A DNA stretch of 64,000 bases from Sedimentibacter hydroxybenzoicus DSM 7310 (GCF_013403245.1 NZ_JACBNQ010000007.1:1-64000), one strand, 5' to 3'; counted from the first letter of the stretch, positions 17,413 through 26,590 are shown. A program made the numbers and translations. The notes: generated by a model not told the origin, from the letters alone.

Positions 17413-19313
17413 AAAATATAATAATTGGTACAGCCGGGCATATAGATCACGGTAAGACAACCTTAATAAAGGCATTGACGGGAAGAGAAACCGACAGATG
17501 GGAAGAAGAAAAAAGAAGGGGCATAACCATAGATTTAGGTTTTACTTATTTTGACCTGCCTAACGGCAATAAAGCAGGTATTATTGATGTACCCGGACAC
17601 GAAAGATTTATAAAAAATATGTTGGCGGGCGTTATAGGAATGGATTTGGTGCTTCTTGTTGTAGCTGCCGATGAAGGAATGATGCCTCAAACGACGGAGC
17701 ATTTAAATATATTAAATATGCTGGGAGTCAAAAAAGGTATAGTAGTTATAACCAAGTATGATTTAATAGATTCGGAATGGCTTGAGCTTGTCAAGGAAGA
17801 TATAAAAGAGGAATTAAAGGATACCTTCTTAGAAAATGCACCTATGATTGAGGTGTCCTCCAAGACAGGTTACGGCTTGGATAAATTGATTGATGCAATT
17901 GTCAATAAAACAGAAACTGAGATTGAAGAAAGAGACATCAATACTATCCCGAGACTTCCCATAGACAGAGTTTTTTCAATAACCGGATTCGGAACTGTTA
18001 TAACAGGCACGCTTATTTCAGGCAATCTTAAAAAAGGTGATGAAGTAGAAATTTATCCGGTCAATAAAATATGTAAAATAAGAAATATTCAAGTTCATTC
18101 AAATGACGCAAATGAAGCTTATGCCGGACAAAGAACTGCCATAAATTTATCCAATGTTAAAAAATCTGAAATTTACAGAGGCTGTGTTATAGCGCCCAAA
18201 AATTCTATGAAAAATACGATGATGCTGGATGTTAAGCTGAGTATACTTAAAAGCTCAAGGCGCATTGTTGAAAACCGTTCAAGATTACATCTTTATACAG
18301 GGACAAGCGAAATACTGTGCAGGGTGGTTCTTCTTGACAGAGATGAATTGTCTCCGGGAGAAAGCTGTTATGCTCAGTTAAGGCTGGAAGAAGAAATTGC
18401 GGTAAGAAGAAAGGATAAATTTATAGTCAGGTTTTACTCTCCCATGGAAACAATAGGAGGCGGCGAAATAATAGAGCCGGTACCATTAAAAAAGAAAAGA
18501 TTCGATGATTTATTACTCGAAGAGCTTAAAGTCAAGGAAAAGGGAAGCAGCAGTGACGTTATAGAAAAAATAATAACGGAAAATTCAAAGAATGTACCTT
18601 CAATTTCTGATATAGCGAAGATAACAGCACTTTCGGAGGAAGAAATAAGGTTAAGTGTAGAAATTCTTGAAGAGGAAGAAAAAATAACTGTATTTAACTT
18701 TAAAAATGAGAAGTATGTATGGCATAAAAATTATGAAAGAAGCATCGAAGAAAGTATCGAAAAATATCTGTACAAATATCATGAAACAAAACAATATTCT
18801 AAGGGTACTAAAAAATCAGAAATAAAAAGCAGGTTTTTGCCGGCAGTTAAGCAGACGGTATTTGATTTAATAATTCAATCCTTTGAAAGCAAGGGCTTAA
18901 TCAAGACTGATGGGGAGTATGTATCCTTAGGCTACTTTCAAATACAATATGATGAGCAGTATAAAAATGTTGAGCATAATGTTATAAAAATATTAAGAGA
19001 AGCTAAATTTGAATTAATTAAATTGGAAGAGCTTGCAGTTATGATTAACAGCAATAAAACAGAAGAAATTATTTCCTTGATGCTTGATGATAAAAAGCTG
19101 GTGAAAATCGGTGAATCAGGAATAACTACTTCTGAAATATACAATGATGCAAAAGAAAAGTTAGTTGAATTTATTAAGAAAAATACAAAAATTTCAGCAG
19201 CGCAATACAGGGATTTATTAGATACAAACCGTAAAATTGCAATAGGTCTCCTTGAACATTTCGATAGCGTTAAGGTTACAAAAAGGGTTGAAAACGACAG
19301 AATTTTATTTTAA
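17409..19313 (+). CDS. selB: Selenocysteine-specific elongation factor SelB
   Basis: A 634-aa GTPase that carries Sec-tRNA(Sec) to UGA codons next to a SECIS hairpin. G1 GHIDHGKTTL (about 9-18), G3 DVPGHE (about 58) and the NKxD-like TKYD (about 115) are seen, followed by EF-Tu-like beta domains and winged-helix repeats at the C-terminus that bind SECIS RNA. Its ATG overlaps the selA TGA. Length is normal. Confidence 0.97.
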   Translation: MKNIIIGTAGHIDHGKTTLIKALTGRETDRWEEEKRRGITIDLGFTYFDLPNGNKAGIIDVPGHERFIKNMLAGVIGMDLVLLVVAADEGMMPQTTEHLNILNMLGVKKGIVVITKYDLIDSEWLELVKEDIKEELKDTFLENAPMIEVSSKTGYGLDKLIDAIVNKTETEIEERDINTIPRLPIDRVFSITGFGTVITGTLISGNLKKGDEVEIYPVNKICKIRNIQVHSNDANEAYAGQRTAINLSNVKKSEIYRGCVIAPKNSMKNTMMLDVKLSILKSSRRIVENRSRLHLYTGTSEILCRVVLLDRDELSPGESCYAQLRLEEEIAVRRKDKFIVRFYSPMETIGGGEIIEPVPLKKKRFDDLLLEELKVKEKGSSSDVIEKIITENSKNVPSISDIAKITALSEEEIRLSVEILEEEEKITVFNFKNEKYVWHKNYERSIEESIEKYLYKYHETKQYSKGTKKSEIKSRFLPAVKQTVFDLIIQSFESKGLIKTDGEYVSLGYFQIQYDEQYKNVEHNVIKILREAKFELIKLEELAVMINSNKTEEIISLMLDDKKLVKIGESGITTSEIYNDAKEKLVEFIKKNTKISAAQYRDLLDTNRKIAIGLLEHFDSVKVTKRVENDRILF

Positions 19314-19354
19314 TGTCATGCTATTGCCAATGCATAAAAACCCAAAACGAATAT

Positions 19355-19388
19355 TTGGCTTGACTTTTTTGCCAATTCAATGTAAGAT
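19355..19388 (+). promoter_or_regulatory. Promoter with TTGGC/GCCAA inverted repeat before the response regulator
   Basis: TTGACT (19360-19365), 17-bp spacer, TAAGAT (19383-19388). The -35 box sits between TTGGC (19355-19359 approx.) and GCCAA (19371-19375), a possible operator that could also be autoregulatory; a second TTGCCAAT-like copy lies near 19323. Confidence 0.45.
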
Positions 19389-19435
19389 TAATAAAAGTTT
19401 AATTTTTGTAACAAACTAATGAAGGAGCGTAACAA

Positions 19436-20122
19436 ATGAAGGTATTAATTGTTGATGATGAACTATTATTGATTAAAGGTCTTAAAAATAGTTTCGAGCA
19501 GGACAGTTATGAAGTGGACTTAGCTCTTGAAGGTAATGAGGCATTAAGGAAAGTATCATTAAATGATTATGACATTATTTTGTTAGACCTTATATTGCCC
19601 GACCTGGATGGACTTGAGGTTTGTCAGAAAATCAGAGAAATATCAAACGTTCCTTTATTGATTTTAACCGCTAACAACGAGGATATGAACAAAATACTCA
19701 GTTTAGAATACGGTGCTGATGATTATGTCACGAAGCCGTTTAATATATTGGAACTGAAAGCAAGAATTAAGGCAATTCTTCGAAGAACTAAGGGTATCAA
19801 TCAAAAGCCTAATGAACAGACGGTTATCGTTGATGACTTTGTTATAAATGCATTAGGCAGAAAGGTAAGCTTGCAGGGACAGGAAATTAATTTAACCGCC
19901 AAAGAATTTGACTTATTACTACTTCTTGCTACGAATCCCGGTAAGGTTTATTCAAGAGAAGAATTGTTGGAAATCATATGGGGATACGAATATTTCGGTG
20001 ATTTAAGAACCGTTGATGTCCATGTCAGGAGACTAAGAGAAAAGATAGAAAATAAGAATAAAAGCTATGAATACATCCTTACAAAATGGGGAGTTGGATA
20101 TTATTTCAGGAATACTCATTGA
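19436..20122 (+). CDS. OmpR/PhoB-family response regulator (orphan)
   Basis: A 228-aa two-component regulator. The receiver domain has the acidic pair in LIVDDE (Asp8-9), the phospho-acceptor Asp in IILLDLILPDLDG (about Asp51) and the TKPF Lys (about 101). The C-terminal winged helix ends with DLRTVDVHVRRLREKI and WGVGYYF. No histidine kinase is adjacent: selB lies upstream and tRNA-Sec downstream. Targets are unknown. Confidence 0.92.
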   Translation: MKVLIVDDELLLIKGLKNSFEQDSYEVDLALEGNEALRKVSLNDYDIILLDLILPDLDGLEVCQKIREISNVPLLILTANNEDMNKILSLEYGADDYVTKPFNILELKARIKAILRRTKGINQKPNEQTVIVDDFVINALGRKVSLQGQEINLTAKEFDLLLLLATNPGKVYSREELLEIIWGYEYFGDLRTVDVHVRRLREKIENKNKSYEYILTKWGVGYYFRNTH

Positions 20123-20132
20123 TAAAATTGGC

Positions 20133-20161
20133 TTGAATTATTTACGGTAGTATGTTATCAT
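20133..20161 (+). promoter_or_regulatory. Promoter of tRNA-Sec
   Basis: TTGAAT (20133-20138), 17-bp spacer, TATCAT (20156-20161), ending 9 bp before the tRNA. Confidence 0.5.
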
Positions 20162-20170
20162 TATTCTGAT

Positions 20171-20267
20171 GGGGATAGATAGGTGCTGGTGTGCCTCCTG
20201 GTCTTCAAAATCAGTCGCGGGGCGTTGAACCGTCCTGGGTGGGTTCAATTCCCACATATTCCCGCCA
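20171..20267 (+). tRNA. selC: tRNA-Sec (anticodon TCA)
   Basis: A 97-nt tRNA with features of bacterial tRNA-Sec: an extended acceptor (8 positions, one G-A mismatch), a 6-bp D stem with TGGT loop, an anticodon stem-loop CTGGT-CTTCAAA-ATCAG giving UCA, a long variable arm, a GTGGG/CCCAC T stem and an encoded CCA end. It decodes UGA for SelD and other selenoproteins. The ribosome site of the next gene begins only 4 nt after the CCA. Confidence 0.93.
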
Positions 20268-20283
20268 TTTAAGGAGAATAGTG

Positions 20284-20652
20284 ATGCATAAAAATGTATT
20301 GGTATGTGTTACACAACAGAAAACATGCGAAAAGCTCATAGAGCAAGGTGTTAAATTAACACAGGAAAAGGATGATAACCTGTATGTAATTCATGTGGTG
20401 AATGAAAATGATAAGTTTTTAAACAATTTCAGCGACGGTGAAGCATTGGAGTATCTATTTATGATAACTAAAAATGTAGGAGCTGAATTGGTGGTTAAAA
20501 GATCTAAGGATGTAATTAAATCTATAGTAGAATATGCTGAAGAAATGGAAATAACACACGTTGTTTTGGGAAGCTCACGAGCAAAGGACCCTTCAAACAA
20601 CTTTGTTACGAAATTAAGAAAAGGGCTTCCGGACAGGGAGTTTGTTCTGTAA
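20284..20652 (+). CDS. UspA-like universal stress protein
   Basis: A 122-aa nucleotide-binding alpha/beta protein of the UspA fold: NVLVCVTQQKTCEKLI start and THVVLGSSRAKDPSN, a modified form of the ATP-binding GxxG...S/T motif. The start at 20284 has AAGGAG (20271-20276); an in-frame upstream codon at 20191 lies inside tRNA-Sec and is not used. It may be read through from the tRNA promoter. Confidence 0.75.
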   Translation: MHKNVLVCVTQQKTCEKLIEQGVKLTQEKDDNLYVIHVVNENDKFLNNFSDGEALEYLFMITKNVGAELVVKRSKDVIKSIVEYAEEMEITHVVLGSSRAKDPSNNFVTKLRKGLPDREFVL

Positions 20653-20656
20653 TATT

Positions 20657-20956
20657 ATGAATAAAATTTTTTTAGTATTTAAATTTCTTTTCGATAAACA
20701 AATTCCATTAAAAGAAAAATGGTGGATTATAATACCTCTGATTTATATACTGAGCCCGGTAGATTTAATCCCTATGCCAATATTAGGTTTCAGTGTATTG
20801 GATGATTTATTGATGTTCGTATATCTTATGAGCATAGTATCGGAAAAGACTAAAAAATATTACGGAAATGAAAAAAATCCGAAAGAAAATCTGAAAGAAA
20901 AAGATATTATAGAAAACGTAGAATATGAAATTGATGATGATGAGGATTTAAAATAA
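20657..20956 (+). CDS. YkvA/DUF1232 family small membrane protein
   Basis: A 99-aa protein with the DUF1232 signature: WWIIIPLIYILSPVDLIPMP followed by VLDDLLMFVYLM, two short membrane segments, then an acidic tail. Function in the family is unknown. The ATG at 20657 is preferred although the only nearby AGGGAG lies 16 bp upstream; a TTG at 20642 overlapping the UspA-like gene is the alternative. Confidence 0.75.
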   Translation: MNKIFLVFKFLFDKQIPLKEKWWIIIPLIYILSPVDLIPMPILGFSVLDDLLMFVYLMSIVSEKTKKYYGNEKNPKENLKEKDIIENVEYEIDDDEDLK

Positions 20957-20969
20957 TCCTCGTTTTTTT
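20942..20969 (+). terminator. Terminator overlapping the YkvA gene end
   Basis: A 7-bp stem (20942-20948 with 20955-20961) followed by a run of seven T. The stop codon lies in the hairpin. Confidence 0.75.
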
Positions 20970-20986
20970 ATGCCCTAACCCTGTTT
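20965..20986 (+). repeat. 22-bp repeat, inverted partner at 62882-62903
   Basis: This 22-bp block containing GCCCTAACCCTG is an exact reverse complement of 62882-62903, 42 kb away in a different intergenic region. Chance is unlikely at this length. Confidence 0.7.
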
Positions 20987-21072
20987 TTAGTAAATTTATC
21001 TTTATTTTTGTCGAATTAATTGATAATATAGAAGTAGTATACAAATTTTCTGAGAATGCCGTGGAGGTGCTT

Positions 21073-22557
21073 ATGAACAATAATTACAAGATTGTCCGAA
21101 CTATTTTTGAAAATACGTTTCAAAGAGTAGTGGAATGCAAGGAAAATGAAACGGGAGATATTTTTTACAGCAATATTATTACAAGTCCGAAAGTTATTAA
21201 TTTGATAAATATACCTGAGTTAAAATCTTTGTCATCTAATATATTGGAGGCCTATAATACAGACGATCGCATATACATTTATACATACCCTTTAAACCTC
21301 AGATATAAAGGCTTGAAGGAAGGTATCACCGGAAATCTTACATTAAAACAACAGTTTAATGTATCCGAAAAAATTATTATGCTTGCTCAAAACATATTTA
21401 ATATGACTGATGTTGTTCAACAAAAAATTCTTGACTTAGATAGAATTTTTGTTGACGAAGATCATAATTTATATGTGGATTTAAACCTTGTTTTTGAACA
21501 GGAATATGATATTGCAGACAACGAAACCTTTAAAAGATTAGGAAACATTCTTCACTATATTTTTTCCGGAACCGAAATTGTTGACTACAATATTTCCGAT
21601 ACTATACCTCCCGATGTTCTCAAAATTATAGTAAGATGCCTTACTAAAGAGTATGTGTTTCCCAAGGATATATTTGAGGAGCTAAAGCAATCACCTATTT
21701 ATGGAATGATATTTGCTCCTGTCAATACGACAGATATTAATAAAAGCATAATAAAAGAAAGAGAAACGGTTGAAAAAGAAACAGCAGAAGATGATAATTT
21801 TATTGAATCTGAAGCTGATTCCGTAAAGGAAGATGATTCGGTATTAAATATTTATTTGAATGGAGACAGCAAGCAAGAACAACCTCATAAAAATAAAAAT
21901 GTATTTCCTAAAAAAGAAATACTCAGGTTAGCTGTTTCCTTGTTGATTGTTGTTATTGTTTTGCTAATAGGTAATAAAATAATAAAAATGTTCAATACCG
22001 AGGAAACTATGGGCGGCGATCCTAACAAACAAATAGGAAATGAAGAACCGGGAGAACAAGATCCTTCAGAACCGACAGACCCTGAAAATGATACACCTCC
22101 TTCAGATATAACCGATTCAACAGAAATATATTTTAACGACAAACTTTTAGAAAGTACCGGTTACAGCGGGTCGAAGGCGGAAATTGATAACAACATATAC
22201 CTTGAAGGTAAAAATTCATTGTTAATTAAAAATGAAGGTGATGGAAAGGTTAAGAGCTTATTTGCTGTTGTTGATTTTAACGATGAAAAATTCAGTTATA
22301 TGTTAAAACAGCAAATCGGAATAGGGGCTAAAATAAAGTCTGAAAAAGACGTGGAGGTATCTGTAGTGTTAGAGGCATACAATAATGGTGCTTTGGCATC
22401 TAATTTTCATACAAAATTAGATGTGTACGATGATATGTGGTCTCCTCTCACCGTTCCTATTAATGTGACAAATGCTGATTATTTAAATATTTACATAGAA
22501 TATGAAGGTCAAAATAAGGTGTGGGTTGATTCAATTTACATTGATGTTATAAAATAA
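21073..22557 (+). CDS. Membrane protein with pseudokinase-like cytoplasmic domain and extracellular beta domain
   Basis: A 494-aa protein of no recognised family. Residues 1-225 resemble the plan of a Ser/Thr kinase (NYKIVRTIFENTFQRVVEC start; ILDLDRIFVDEDHNLYVDLNLVF at the catalytic/DFG position; FKRLGNILHYIFSG and LKIIVRCLTKE as in the C-lobe), but VAIK Lys, HRD and DFG are absent. An acidic linker, one membrane helix (LAVSLLIVVIVLLIG, about 295-310), a Pro/Glu/Asp linker and a C-terminal beta-rich domain like carbohydrate-binding modules follow. The start at 21073 has GGAGG. It precedes the MacAB-type operon. Confidence 0.6.
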   Translation: MNNNYKIVRTIFENTFQRVVECKENETGDIFYSNIITSPKVINLINIPELKSLSSNILEAYNTDDRIYIYTYPLNLRYKGLKEGITGNLTLKQQFNVSEKIIMLAQNIFNMTDVVQQKILDLDRIFVDEDHNLYVDLNLVFEQEYDIADNETFKRLGNILHYIFSGTEIVDYNISDTIPPDVLKIIVRCLTKEYVFPKDIFEELKQSPIYGMIFAPVNTTDINKSIIKERETVEKETAEDDNFIESEADSVKEDDSVLNIYLNGDSKQEQPHKNKNVFPKKEILRLAVSLLIVVIVLLIGNKIIKMFNTEETMGGDPNKQIGNEEPGEQDPSEPTDPENDTPPSDITDSTEIYFNDKLLESTGYSGSKAEIDNNIYLEGKNSLLIKNEGDGKVKSLFAVVDFNDEKFSYMLKQQIGIGAKIKSEKDVEVSVVLEAYNNGALASNFHTKLDVYDDMWSPLTVPINVTNADYLNIYIEYEGQNKVWVDSIYIDVIK

Positions 22558-22649
22558 TTTATTTAATTTTATGATATTATGGAACTTTTTTATAGGTTTT
22601 CACGTCTTATAATGAGGACTGATAGAATAGCGCAAAAGAGAGGTGGAAT

Positions 22650-23351
22650 ATGGATATAATAAAGATGGGGAATATCTCCAAAATGTACAAATCAGGACAA
22701 ATACAGGTTGAGGCATTAAAAAATGTGTCTTTTACAATAAAAGAAAAAGAATTTGTTTCTATTATGGGACCATCAGGTTCGGGAAAATCGACTCTTCTTA
22801 ATGTAATAGGATGCTTAGACCATGCTTCAAACGGCAGCTATGAGCTTTCAGGCAATGTAGTGGATAAGCTGAGTGATTCAAAAATGTCTGAAATCCGAAA
22901 TATGTTTATCGGTTTCGTTTTTCAGAACTTTCATTTACTTCCCAGAGCTAATGCTATTAAAAATGTTGAAATTCCACTTATTTATAGGGGAATGAGCGGT
23001 AAGGAAAGAAAAGAATTAGCTGAGCATGCATTGGAAATGGTGGGACTTGAGGAAAGAATGCACCATTTACCGTCGCAGCTTTCCGGAGGGCAGCAGCAAA
23101 GAGTTGCAATAGCGCGAGCAATAGTGGGCAATCCGTCAATTATATTGGCAGACGAGCCAACGGGAGCTTTGGACACGAAGACGGGCGATTTGATTATGGA
23201 ATTATTTATAGATCTTAATAAAAAACAATCTATGACAATTGTTCAGGTTACACACGAAGAAGAAATCGCCGAATACGGAAATAGAATAATAAGATTAGTA
23301 GATGGAGAAATAGTTTCTGATGAAAGCAGTGGAGGTATTTTAAATGTATAA
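22650..23351 (+). CDS. ABC transporter ATP-binding protein, MacB/LolD type
   Basis: A 233-aa ATPase: Walker [10 protein letters not shown] (about 39-47), signature LSGGQQQR (about 142-149), Walker B IILADEPT (about 161-168) and the switch His in VTHEEE. It belongs to the MacB/LolD family that powers mechanotransmission rather than classic import. The stop overlaps the start of the adaptor gene by 8 bp. Confidence 0.94.
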   Translation: MDIIKMGNISKMYKSGQIQVEALKNVSFTIKEKEFVSIMGPSGSGKSTLLNVIGCLDHASNGSYELSGNVVDKLSDSKMSEIRNMFIGFVFQNFHLLPRANAIKNVEIPLIYRGMSGKERKELAEHALEMVGLEERMHHLPSQLSGGQQQRVAIARAIVGNPSIILADEPTGALDTKTGDLIMELFIDLNKKQSMTIVQVTHEEEIAEYGNRIIRLVDGEIVSDESSGGILNV

Positions 23352-25098
23352 AAAGATAGTTTCAATTATATTAGTAGTAGGCTTAGTATTTACCGGAGGT
23401 TATTTTACTGCAAAAATGTTAGTTCCTGACTCTTCTCAGGTTTCAAATGAGCCTAGATATGCTACAAAAGAGGTAACAAGAGGAGATATAAAGCAAGGAG
23501 TTAATATAACAGGACAATTAAACGGAAACTGGGGCGGCTCCATATCCGCACCGAAGCCGGAGGGTATAACCGACGCCAGCGGTATGAGTATTTCTGTTAC
23601 ATACAAGGTTGAAGAATTGTTTGTAGATGCAAATCAAATGATAAAAAAAGGAGACAACTTAGTTCGTTTGTCAGCAGAAAATCTCGGTGAAATATTGGAT
23701 GATCTGACACAAAGCATACAGGATAAGCAAAGTTCCATAAGTGAAAAAACAATAGCTTTAGGCAAAATAATAAACAAGGATATAACAGATGTATCACAAG
23801 TGAACCCTAATGAAGGAATCGTTATAACTGCGCCAATAAGAGGCAGGGTAAGTGCATTGTCCATAACTGAAGGAGATATGCTGGAAAGTGGTCTTTTGGC
23901 TACGATAGTGGATGACAGCGTGGTTAAAATACCGTTTAAGGTTAATCAGCATGAATTTGAAAACCTCAAGGTGGGCGAAGAAGTTCAGATGCAGATATCA
24001 AGAATTGTAAAAGGAGCTACAGAAAATGAAGATAAAGAGGTTCCTTTATTCAATGGATTTATAACCGGAAAAATTACTTCATTGAGCGAAAACGCAGTAC
24101 CGTCAACGGATATGATATACTACGTGCACAACGGTATGATTGAGGCTGCAAATCCGGGTCTCGTACAACCGGGTATGAAAGCACTGATATATAAACAGGA
24201 AAACGGAACACCTCTTTATTCATTAAATTTCACATCAACAGTTGCTTCTTATCTGAATGAGAAAAAGGTATATTATACCGGCAGTTTGGATACTACGGTA
24301 ATTGCCACAGAGGTTTTGGTAAGTGAAAATGAATTTGTTGAAGAAGGTCAGACATTAATCAGGATTGCAGGTAATGATGTTACGGAGTCAATCCAAAGTA
24401 AAATAGAAGATATAAGAAAAATAAACAATGAAATAGAACAGCTTTACAAAAAAATCGATAAAGTATCTGAACTGACTACTAAGATGATGGTAACTGCACC
24501 TTCTGACGGAATGGTTTCTTACGTTATGTACAGAGAAGGAGATACTATAGAGGCTTCTGATTCAAGCGACCAATGGTCACTGCAGCTTTTGGATATGTAT
24601 AATACCAATGAAATGTACATTTATACCACGGTATCCGACCTTGACGTTTTATATATCAGTCAGGATGCTCCGGTTATAGTGACAGTCGATGCATTGCCGG
24701 GAGAAACTTTTGACGGTGTTGTAACACATCTTAATCAATATACGGACAGAGACGGAAAGACTGTTTATAATGTCCAGATAAAGGTTGAAGGAAGAGAAGG
24801 ACTCAGACCCGGTATGAATACAAACTGCTTTGTTGATTCGGGTGAATCATTGGATACCTTGTTAGTACCGATAGAAGCAGTATTCGAAGAAAACGGCAAA
24901 CAAAAGGTTGAAGTTTTAACCGAAGGAAATGAGGTTGAAATAGTTGAGATAGAGGTTGGCTTAATGAACGATATGTTCGTAGAGGTTCTCAGCGGATTAG
25001 AGGAAGGTCAGCTTGTTGTTACAGGAAGCACGAAAGATTTAATGCCGAGTCAGTCGGTGCCGGAGAATGATGCAATCCTGCCGATAAATAATCAATAA
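23344..25098 (+). CDS. HlyD/MacA-type membrane-fusion (adaptor) protein
   Basis: A 584-aa protein anchored by one N-terminal helix (about residues 5-24). It shows two biotinyl-lipoyl-like halves: VNITGQLNGN with VVITAPIRGRVSALSITEGD, and a second set around MMVTAPSDGMVSYVMYREGD, each with short coiled coils, then a membrane-proximal beta domain (VPIEAVFEENGKQKVEV). It is longer than typical Gram-positive adaptors (about 350-450 aa), because the lipoyl/coil unit appears twice. It probably couples the ABC pair to an extracellular substrate. Confidence 0.85.
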   Translation: MYKKIVSIILVVGLVFTGGYFTAKMLVPDSSQVSNEPRYATKEVTRGDIKQGVNITGQLNGNWGGSISAPKPEGITDASGMSISVTYKVEELFVDANQMIKKGDNLVRLSAENLGEILDDLTQSIQDKQSSISEKTIALGKIINKDITDVSQVNPNEGIVITAPIRGRVSALSITEGDMLESGLLATIVDDSVVKIPFKVNQHEFENLKVGEEVQMQISRIVKGATENEDKEVPLFNGFITGKITSLSENAVPSTDMIYYVHNGMIEAANPGLVQPGMKALIYKQENGTPLYSLNFTSTVASYLNEKKVYYTGSLDTTVIATEVLVSENEFVEEGQTLIRIAGNDVTESIQSKIEDIRKINNEIEQLYKKIDKVSELTTKMMVTAPSDGMVSYVMYREGDTIEASDSSDQWSLQLLDMYNTNEMYIYTTVSDLDVLYISQDAPVIVTVDALPGETFDGVVTHLNQYTDRDGKTVYNVQIKVEGREGLRPGMNTNCFVDSGESLDTLLVPIEAVFEENGKQKVEVLTEGNEVEIVEIEVGLMNDMFVEVLSGLEEGQLVVTGSTKDLMPSQSVPENDAILPINNQ

Positions 25099-25118
25099 AT
25101 CAATGAGGAGTGATGATA

Positions 25119-26450
25119 ATGCAAAGTAGAGGAAACATTTCATCTTTATTGATAAGATTGAAATTTTCAGCCATGATGGCATTGGACGGTATAGGCTCCA
25201 ATTTACTGAGAACATTTCTTACAGTACTCGGTATATCTATAGGAGTTGCCGCCGTTGTAAGCTTGATGGGCATTGGTGAAGGCGCAAGAAAATCTATTGT
25301 GTCCCAATTTGAAAGCTTGGGTGAAAATGTTATTGTTATTAAGTCAAATGCCGAAAACATTACTTTTGATGCGAAAGAAGCAGAAGAAATTCCAAGCAGA
25401 GTTACTGGCATACAATACACAACACCTGTTGTATATACACAGGATACTCCAATAAGATGGAGAAGAGATGAAAGTAAAATGAATATTGTTGGTGTAAACG
25501 AGCAATATCCTCAAATAAAAGACCATAAGGTTTTGTCGGGAAACTTTTTTACATCTCTTCACGTAAAACAAAGATCTCCCGTAGCTGTTTTGGGATACAA
25601 TGTAGCCAATAATTTATTAAACGGAAGAAGTCCAGTAGGTCAGACACTTAAAATAGACGGTATTAATTATCGTATAGTAGGTGTTTTGGCAGAAAAGGGT
25701 AAGGATAAGGGAGACGGTATAGATGATAAAATTGTTATACCGTACACATCTGCTCTAAAGATTGCGAACACTAAGGATATATTGGAAATATGGGCAAAGT
25801 CAAACAGTTCAGAAGATGCTGAGCTTGCCATGATCCAGTTAGGAAGAATATATCAGCGAAAAGTAGGTATAGGAAGCAATATCAGACCCGGAAACGGTCA
25901 GGAAGAAGAAGGAATGGAGCCCGATATGCCTATGGAGGAACCGATGCCCGAGGAGCCGTCACCCGAGGTTCCCGGAGAAAAAGAAAATGTATTTGAAAAA
26001 GGTGAAGAACCTTTGACAATCACAAGCTTAAACAACTTAGTTAAAGAAGCGGATCAGGCAAACAGAATAATGACAGTTCTTCTTGGCGGTATTGCCGCAG
26101 TTTCATTGCTTGTAGGCGGAATAGGCATTATGAACATAATGCTTGTAGCGGTAACCGAAAGAACGGGCGAAATAGGTGTAAGAAGAGCACTTGGAGCTAA
26201 AAAAGAGGATTTGCTGATACAATTTTTGCTTGAAGCTGTCTATGTCAGTATAATAGGCTGCGTAGTAGGAATTATACTGGGAGCATGGGCTGTTACAATA
26301 GTTTCGAAATACGGACTTTCAGCGATAGTAAGTTTTGATTCAATAAGAATAGCAGTATTTGTAGCCTTAACATCAGGATTGCTGTTTGGTGTTTATCCTG
26401 CGATAAATGCATCAAATCTGCCACCGGTAGAGGCACTTAAACGTCAGTGA
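25119..26450 (+). CDS. MacB-family ABC transporter permease
   Basis: A 443-aa permease with the MacB layout: N-terminal helix within LRTFLTVLGISIGVAAVVSL, a large extracellular domain, and three C-terminal helices beginning LLGGIAAVSLLVGGIGIMNIMLV, with the ERTGEIGVRRALGA coupling loop. An unusual Pro/Glu/Met-rich linker (about residues 265-290) sits before the last helices. The start at 25119 is chosen for GAGGAG 8 bp upstream. With the two genes before it, it forms a tripartite export or antimicrobial-peptide system. Confidence 0.9.
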   Translation: MQSRGNISSLLIRLKFSAMMALDGIGSNLLRTFLTVLGISIGVAAVVSLMGIGEGARKSIVSQFESLGENVIVIKSNAENITFDAKEAEEIPSRVTGIQYTTPVVYTQDTPIRWRRDESKMNIVGVNEQYPQIKDHKVLSGNFFTSLHVKQRSPVAVLGYNVANNLLNGRSPVGQTLKIDGINYRIVGVLAEKGKDKGDGIDDKIVIPYTSALKIANTKDILEIWAKSNSSEDAELAMIQLGRIYQRKVGIGSNIRPGNGQEEEGMEPDMPMEEPMPEEPSPEVPGEKENVFEKGEEPLTITSLNNLVKEADQANRIMTVLLGGIAAVSLLVGGIGIMNIMLVAVTERTGEIGVRRALGAKKEDLLIQFLLEAVYVSIIGCVVGIILGAWAVTIVSKYGLSAIVSFDSIRIAVFVALTSGLLFGVYPAINASNLPPVEALKRQ

Positions 26451-26467
26451 TCAAATGTAATATCATT

Positions 26468-26520
26468 AAGCAGATGACCCAAATCTCTTATTTGGTGTCA
26501 GTCGCTTATACTGTAAGTGA
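26468..26520 (+). repeat. Single 53-bp AAGCAG repeat
   Basis: One full unit (AAGCAG...AAGTGA) with an internal CCCAAAT...ATTTGG hairpin. It lies after the permease gene and shares ends and length with copies at 12797-12902 and 51185-51315. Confidence 0.85.
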
Positions 26521-26528
26521 AAAAAATC

Positions 26529-26560
26529 GAGGTTTTGAAATTTCAAGACCTCTTTATTTT
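26529..26560 (+). terminator. Terminator of the MacAB-type operon
   Basis: A 24-bp near-perfect palindrome (26529-26552, one G-U pair) followed by TTTATTTTT. Confidence 0.7.
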
Positions 26561-26590
26561 TAAGTTTGATGCATTCTTCTGTGAACTATA

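Noticed and set aside
20191-20283. N-terminal extension of the UspA-like protein
   Set aside because: This stretch is the tRNA-Sec gene; AAGGAG and ATG at 20284 give the real start.
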